Position numbers and translations under genes: made by a program. Below are positions 19,995 to 23,853 of a stretch of DNA of 23,853 bases, piece after piece (within the stretch, counting starts at the first letter, position 1; the number at the start of each line of letters is the position of its first letter). The DNA is taken from NCBI GenBank assembly GCA_036260395.1, contig DASZZY010000101.1, forward strand, positions 1 to 23,853, written 5' to 3'. The notes beneath the pieces were generated by a model. The model did not search any database, was not told the DNA's origin, and saw only the letters and a program-made list of their open reading frames with translations. This DNA comes from DASZZY01 sp036260395 (GTDB taxonomy: Bacteria > Actinomycetota > UBA4738 > CALAEC01).

Positions 19995-21569
19995 CTACTC
20001 GATGGGGATCTCCGCGAAGCGCCTGGAGATGTCCACGCCCCGGCCCCGCTGGATCACCTTGGCGACGAAGTAGATCACCAGGCCACTGAGGAAGATCGCC
20101 ACGTTCATCCACACCAGCCCCGGCTTGCCGACGAGCCCCGCGCTCGGATCGGTCAGGAACGCCCAGGCCATGATCCCCAGGGCCAGCAGCGACAGGAGGC
20201 CGACGACGGACATCACCGGCACGCCGGCGAACCGGCCGTTGACCGGTGACGACTCGAACAGGTTCCGCTGCCGGTACGGAAAGGCCATGGCGGCGATGGA
20301 CACGACCATGAACCCCAGGATGAATCCGAAGATGCCCACCAGCGTGGCGAACCCCTCGACCCACACGAAGGCCGCCAGGGCGGCGATCGACCCGGCTCCC
20401 ACGAGGATCAGGGCGTTCACCGGCGTGTGGTACCGGGCGTGCACCTTACCCAGCGCCTTGGGCATCAGCCCGTCGATGGAATACGCCAGGAAGTTACGGC
20501 TGGCGTTGAGGATCTGACCCGGCAGCCACGTGTAGCTCTGGAAGATGAACGTTCCCAAGATCAACGCCGCGATCAGCACGCTGCCCGAGCCGAACGCCGC
20601 GATCTGCGTGAACACCAGGAACTGGGTGGAAGCCAGCTGGCCGATCGTGTCCAGCCCCAGGGCCGCGTCCCCGATGGCGAGCAGGATGAGGAGCACGGCG
20701 ATCGCGAGCGTCGCCGCGATGGGCATCGACCAGAGCTGGAGCCGCGACGCCCGCTTCACCTCACCGCCGATGTAGGCCGAGGACTGGTTGAACACGAGGT
20801 TGATGTAGACCCAGGTCCCCGCCAAGATCGTCCACTTCAGGCTGAACGGGCCCCCCGCGGCGAACCCCGCCTCGGCCGCCGCCTCCCCGAGGCCCCGCTG
20901 GACGTTCTGTCCCAGGCCCTGGCCGATCTTCGCCAGGAGCTCACCACGAGACTGCGTGGCCCACACGATCGCGGTGAGCAGCAGCGAGGTCAGCGAGAGG
21001 AAGAACACCGTGTTCTGGATGCGGAAGTAGAGCCCCAGGCTCCTGGAGAAGACGGCGACCAGGGCCACGATGAGCGCTGTCCCGGTGAGGAAGGTCCCGA
21101 TGTCCGAGGCGAACCACGACCCGAGGTTCGACATCCACGTCACTCCTGCCATCTGGCCGACCGTGGAGAACAGGGGAGCCAGTCCGAACTGGGCGAAGAA
21201 GGCGGAAGGGACGCCTCCGTAGATGAACCACCACACGGTGTTGTTCCAGTTCGACATCATCCCCAGGGCGGGATGGAGGGTGCGGCTCACGTACACGTAG
21301 TCGCCGCCGGAGCGCGGCATGCTGGCGGCGAAGAAGGCGAACACCAGGCTCGTGGGAATGACCAGCAGGAAGGTGAGGATCGCCGTCAGGTAGAGGTTGG
21401 CACCCGGATAGAAGGCCGTCGAGAACAGGAAGACCAGCGCGGTCATCAACCCCAGCGAGACGAAGTTGACGTTGTAGATGAGCGTGTCCAGCGTGCCGGC
21501 CTCTCTCACCAGGCCGGTCGCCTTGCGCTCGAACACCTGCGGACGCCCGGTCGCTACCTCGCGTGCCAT
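19995..21569 (-). CDS. APC superfamily amino acid/polyamine permease
   Basis: 524 residues; the ATG at 21569 has GGAGGGAGC directly upstream. About 12 to 14 hydrophobic segments span the protein. The APC signature is present near the N-terminus (FFAASMPRSGGDYVYVSRTLHPALGMMSNW), the segment in which the GGDYVYVSR-type motif follows transmembrane helix 2. It should be a secondary transporter importing or exchanging an amino acid, amine or related solute across the cytoplasmic membrane; the substrate cannot be read from the sequence. It is the last gene of the minus-strand cluster, 13 nt after the metallophosphoesterase, and convergent with the cyclase-family gene. A substrate shared with that hydrolase is possible. 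Confidence 0.9.
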   Translation of the reverse strand: MAREVATGRPQVFERKATGLVREAGTLDTLIYNVNFVSLGLMTALVFLFSTAFYPGANLYLTAILTFLLVIPTSLVFAFFAASMPRSGGDYVYVSRTLHPALGMMSNWNNTVWWFIYGGVPSAFFAQFGLAPLFSTVGQMAGVTWMSNLGSWFASDIGTFLTGTALIVALVAVFSRSLGLYFRIQNTVFFLSLTSLLLTAIVWATQSRGELLAKIGQGLGQNVQRGLGEAAAEAGFAAGGPFSLKWTILAGTWVYINLVFNQSSAYIGGEVKRASRLQLWSMPIAATLAIAVLLILLAIGDAALGLDTIGQLASTQFLVFTQIAAFGSGSVLIAALILGTFIFQSYTWLPGQILNASRNFLAYSIDGLMPKALGKVHARYHTPVNALILVGAGSIAALAAFVWVEGFATLVGIFGFILGFMVVSIAAMAFPYRQRNLFESSPVNGRFAGVPVMSVVGLLSLLALGIMAWAFLTDPSAGLVGKPGLVWMNVAIFLSGLVIYFVAKVIQRGRGVDISRRFAEIPIE

Positions 21570-21582
21570 GCTCCCTCCCCTC

Positions 21583-22530
21583 TCAGCCGCTCACCAGCTG
21601 GTACGAGACGACCTCACCCCTCTCGATGTCGACGACGGCTCCGTCCAGCACCCCCTCTCCGTACGTGCTCCCCGGATTGACCGCCAGCGTCCTGCCGATC
21701 CGCACGGCCCCGCGCGACTCGTGGATGTGGCCGTGGAGCGAGAGGATCGGCTGGCGCTCCTCGATGAACCGTCGGACCGCCCTGGAGCCCACCGGGTGCA
21801 TGCTCACCTCGCCTCCCGTGGTGACGACCCGGAGATCCTCGGTCAGCTCCGGAGCCAGGTCCAGGGTGGAGTCGTACGGTGGGATGTGGAGGTTGAACAC
21901 CGCGGGGACGCCCTCCTCGAGGTCCCGGGCGACTTCGTCGAACACCTTGAAGAGCTCCTCCTCCGGCTTCTCCCGAGGGGAGTCCCAGGGCGTGGGGTTC
22001 GCCCATCCCGAGGACAGCATCTGGATCCGGTGGAAGCGGACAACCCGACCCTCCACGTTCTCCACGGGCTCGGGGGCCCTGGCGAACACCTCGTCGAACT
22101 CCCACGGGTCGTCGTTCCCGGGCATGACGTAGAGGGGGATGCCCGTGCCGGCCAGCTTGTCGTGGGCCATCTCCAGCCACGATTCCAGCGACGCCGCCAT
22201 GACCTGCCGGAAGCGTTGATCCCGGTACTCGGGGTCCCGCTCCAGGCGGTCCATCTCGGCGGGATCGCACCGGTAGGGGTAGAAGCCGTTGAACCGGGCC
22301 CGCTCCTCCAGCTGACGAAGGCGGTCCTCGCCCTTGGCCTTCTGGTGCTTGCCGAAGAGACTCGTCTCCCAGACCCCCGGCTGGGTCTCCACCATGGGGA
22401 CCAGGAGCTTGCCGCTCATGTCTCCGCCCATGATCAACACATCGGCGCCGTAGAAGGACGGGGCGTTGAGGAACTTCCGCCACAGCTGCTCGGAGGCGTG
22501 GAGGTCGCTGGCGAAGTAGAGGCGGGTCAC
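21583..22530 (-). CDS. Calcineurin-like metallophosphoesterase
   Basis: 315 residues from a GTG at 22530. All metal-binding blocks are present: D9-L-H11 in FASDLHAS, GGD37, GND at 138-140 (GN[HD] motif), H215 in FNLHIPP, and GHIH at 267-270. It is a dinuclear-metal phosphoesterase of the cytosol; family members act on phosphodiesters, nucleotides or phosphoproteins. A long insert with many charged residues (about 55-125) separates the second and third motif blocks. It lies 34 nt after the nucleotidyltransferase-fold gene and 13 nt before the permease gene, in one transcription unit. The substrate is unknown. Confidence 0.9.
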   Translation of the reverse strand: MTRLYFASDLHASEQLWRKFLNAPSFYGADVLIMGGDMSGKLLVPMVETQPGVWETSLFGKHQKAKGEDRLRQLEERARFNGFYPYRCDPAEMDRLERDPEYRDQRFRQVMAASLESWLEMAHDKLAGTGIPLYVMPGNDDPWEFDEVFARAPEPVENVEGRVVRFHRIQMLSSGWANPTPWDSPREKPEEELFKVFDEVARDLEEGVPAVFNLHIPPYDSTLDLAPELTEDLRVVTTGGEVSMHPVGSRAVRRFIEERQPILSLHGHIHESRGAVRIGRTLAVNPGSTYGEGVLDGAVVDIERGEVVSYQLVSG

Positions 22531-22564
22531 CGCGATCGGTCGCCGGGGCCGTCGTCCGTCGCCC

Positions 22565-23317
22565 TCACGTGCCCGTCTCCTCGGGAAGCTCGTACCACCG
22601 CACCCGCTCGCCGACTATAGCCCTGACCCTCCACCGGACACCCTTGGGCGCGGCGTCGGTGCGATCACGCAGCTCTTGTCCAGATTGGAGCACCCGGTCG
22701 CGGGCGGCGAAGCCCTCCAGGCCGGCGGCGTACCGGGCCACCGAATCGAGGGTCGCGGTGCAGGTCCGCCACCATCCCCAGTCGGAGGTCAGGACCTCGA
22801 CCACCCGGTCGGGGTCGATGCCGTCGGGCGCGAGGGGCTGGTCGGCCAGGAGCGCGCAGGCGTCCTTGAGGTCCTTCTCGTTGACCTCGACCACCTGGAG
22901 CTTGGTGAGGAGGAGGTCGGCGGGGGCGAGGGTCTGCGGGCTCAGGTGGAGGCGGTGCCCCACATCCAGGTCGTGGCTGAGCCTGATCCGCTCGACGAAG
23001 ACGTCCAGCTGCCGGCGGTGAACGGGATCCCAGAAGTAGAGCTGGCGGTGGCCGTGGATGGCGTTGAACTCCTCGTCCGGCTCGTAGCCCAGGGAGCGGA
23101 GGAACCCGGTCATGGCGGCAGCCTCACCGCGGCGTCCGGCCAGGTCGAGGTCCTTGTACTCGCGGGCCAGCGGGGAGACCCGCGCCGAAGGGCACAGGAG
23201 GTACACGCCCAGACCGCCGACCGCCCGCAGGAGGAGGCCGGAGGCCTCGGCCGCATCCAGGACGCGGATAGCCTCCTGGCGCAGGTCCTGCCGCGGCCCC
23301 CCCTGCCTTCCCGCCAC
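22565..23317 (-). CDS. Nucleotidyltransferase-fold protein (unknown, AbiEii-like pattern)
   Basis: 250 residues from a GTG at 23317; the Shine-Dalgarno sequence is weak. The N-terminal half has the nucleotidyltransferase layout: RAVGGLGVYLL (G34-G35), YKDLDLAG (D56, D58) and QLDVFVERI (D105), giving GG-DxD-D. The middle part (ALAPADLLLTKLQVVEVNEKDLKDACAL) resembles the helical region seen in AbiEii-type and related proteins that use a nucleotidyltransferase fold. It is followed by a C-terminal region with two Trp (SDWGWWRT). There is no obvious AbiEi-type antitoxin gene next to it. It is first in the unit with the metallophosphoesterase and the permease. Enzymatic function is inferred from the fold only. 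Confidence 0.7.
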   Translation of the reverse strand: MAGRQGGPRQDLRQEAIRVLDAAEASGLLLRAVGGLGVYLLCPSARVSPLAREYKDLDLAGRRGEAAAMTGFLRSLGYEPDEEFNAIHGHRQLYFWDPVHRRQLDVFVERIRLSHDLDVGHRLHLSPQTLAPADLLLTKLQVVEVNEKDLKDACALLADQPLAPDGIDPDRVVEVLTSDWGWWRTCTATLDSVARYAAGLEGFAARDRVLQSGQELRDRTDAAPKGVRWRVRAIVGERVRWYELPEETGT

Positions 23318-23453
23318 TGCCGCGCCATTCTTTCAGGCACTCGGCCCGACGACCCGGGAAGGCACTCGGGAATTCCAGGGAGCCCGCCATGGACGGGCCT
23401 CGGTGGATCCCGACCCTTCCGCGCCATGGCCTCTGACTCGACGGTCCCAAGCA

Positions 23454-23759
23454 GGCGTGTGCCCCAGCTGGGACAAGTACCTGCTCGTCGCCGGAAACTA
23501 CCAGGCCGGCATCTCGGTGGTCGACTTCAGCGATCCCGCCAACGCGCGGGAGATCGCGTTCGCCGATCCGGCCCCGCTGTTGCCGCCCACCCAGCTCGGC
23601 GGGGACTGGTCAAGCTACTGGTACGACGGCCTCGTCTACGAGAGCGACATCACTCGGGGCCTCATCATCTGGGAGCTGGCTGGCCCTGGACGGACGGTGC
23701 TCGATGGTCGGGCGCCATTCTCTGTGGTGTCCGGCCGTTCGGGCGTGACAACGCCGTGA
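23454..23759 (+). pseudogene. 3' remnant of an LVIVD-repeat protein gene
   Basis: The frame encodes WDKYLLVAGNYQAGISVVDFSDPANAREI, GGDWSSYWYDGLVYESDITRGLIIWEL and then a short unrelated tail ending at TGA 23757-23759. This is the C-terminal blade set of LVIVD-repeat proteins, comparable with the end of the gene at 10318-11517. Nothing homologous to the N-terminal blades or a signal peptide precedes it: the frame upstream of ~23460 is low-complexity and overlaps the start of the divergent nucleotidyltransferase gene. There is no start with a ribosome-binding site. It looks like a decayed or rearranged gene end. Confidence 0.65.
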
Positions 23760-23771
23760 CCTGCGGTTGCC

Positions 23772-23813
23772 TGGTGCGCCCGGAGTGGTGCCTCCAGAGC
23801 GATTCGAACCCCC
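23772..23813 (-). other. tRNA 3'-end-like sequence (T-arm, acceptor and CCA), no complete tRNA
   Basis: On the minus strand GGGGG, loop TTCGAAT, CGCTC, then TGGAGGC ACCA (23813-23786) looks like a T-arm plus acceptor 3' strand, but one T-stem pair is a G-G mismatch and one a wobble. A second acceptor-like end, CTCCGGGCGC ACCA, follows (to 23772). No anticodon arm or 5' half can be found before the window edge. This could be a tRNA remnant or an attachment-site scar. Confidence 0.3.
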
Positions 23814-23825
23814 AGCTCCAACGCC

Positions 23826-23853
23826 AGGGACCGCGGGCATGCCCGCGGTCCCT
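23826..23853. repeat. Perfect 28-bp palindrome at the window end
   Basis: AGGGACCGCGGGCA (23826-23839) is followed immediately by its exact reverse complement TGCCCGCGGTCCCT (23840-23853). With no spacer it would form a strong cruciform or a hairpin in RNA. It lies at the last base of the window, so it may continue or may be a fold-back artefact of a contig end. Confidence 0.85.

Noticed and set aside
23772..23853. A complete minus-strand tRNA gene
   Set aside because: T-loop and CCA-like end are visible, but the T-stem has a mismatch and no anticodon stem can be formed; the palindrome occupies that position.

Overview
The window is very GC-rich, with many GTG starts, short gaps and stop/start overlaps (GTGA). 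It encodes typical actinobacterial families: a sucrase/ferredoxin-like protein, a MEDS-ATPase, an ECF sigma factor with a membrane partner, small membrane proteins, and MerR and TetR regulators. I read it as chromosome of an uncultured high-GC actinomycete (Actinomycetota); class or genus cannot be assigned by eye. No transposase, phage module or CRISPR array was seen.

Layout. (1) 69-2461, minus: an operon of an 87-residue Asp/Thr-rich peptide with a Gly-Gly-ended N-terminus, a JmjC/cupin-4 oxygenase and a thioredoxin-like [2Fe-2S] protein. It has its own promoter with a 16-bp dyad in the spacer, and is the best candidate here for an undescribed peptide-modifying system. (2) 2528-3867, minus: a methyltransferase coupled to a membrane protein, divergent from an ion-channel-like protein (3981-4790) across an inverted repeat. 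(3) 4687-5636, minus: a MEDS/HATPase regulator split by a frameshift. (4) 5717-10214: a MerR regulator divergent from an operon of a metallo-beta-lactamase-fold protein and an unusual membrane-SDR fusion, with a near-perfect dyad inside the operon promoter. (5) 10318-13471, plus: a secreted LVIVD-type protein, an adenylate-kinase-like protein and a family 9 glycosyltransferase.

(6) 13463-16511, minus: ThDP enzyme, cyclase-family hydrolase and TetR, a small catabolic operon. (7) 16512-16957: intergenic, but with a 40-codon, extremely basic ORF behind a Shine-Dalgarno sequence. (8) 16958-18300, minus: ECF sigma factor and membrane-anchored partner overlapping by GTGA. (9) 18388-19218, minus: three small membrane proteins, one of 49 residues. 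(10) 19317-19994, plus: a second cyclase-family protein, probably on a leaderless mRNA, with its stop abutting that of an APC permease. (11) 19995-23317, minus: nucleotidyltransferase-fold protein, metallophosphoesterase and APC permease. (12) 23318-23853: an LVIVD-type remnant, a tRNA-3'-end-like sequence and a perfect 28-bp palindrome at the window edge.

The genes look like a set of small, separately regulated units rather than one pathway. Function calls rest on motifs read by eye; no database search was run.
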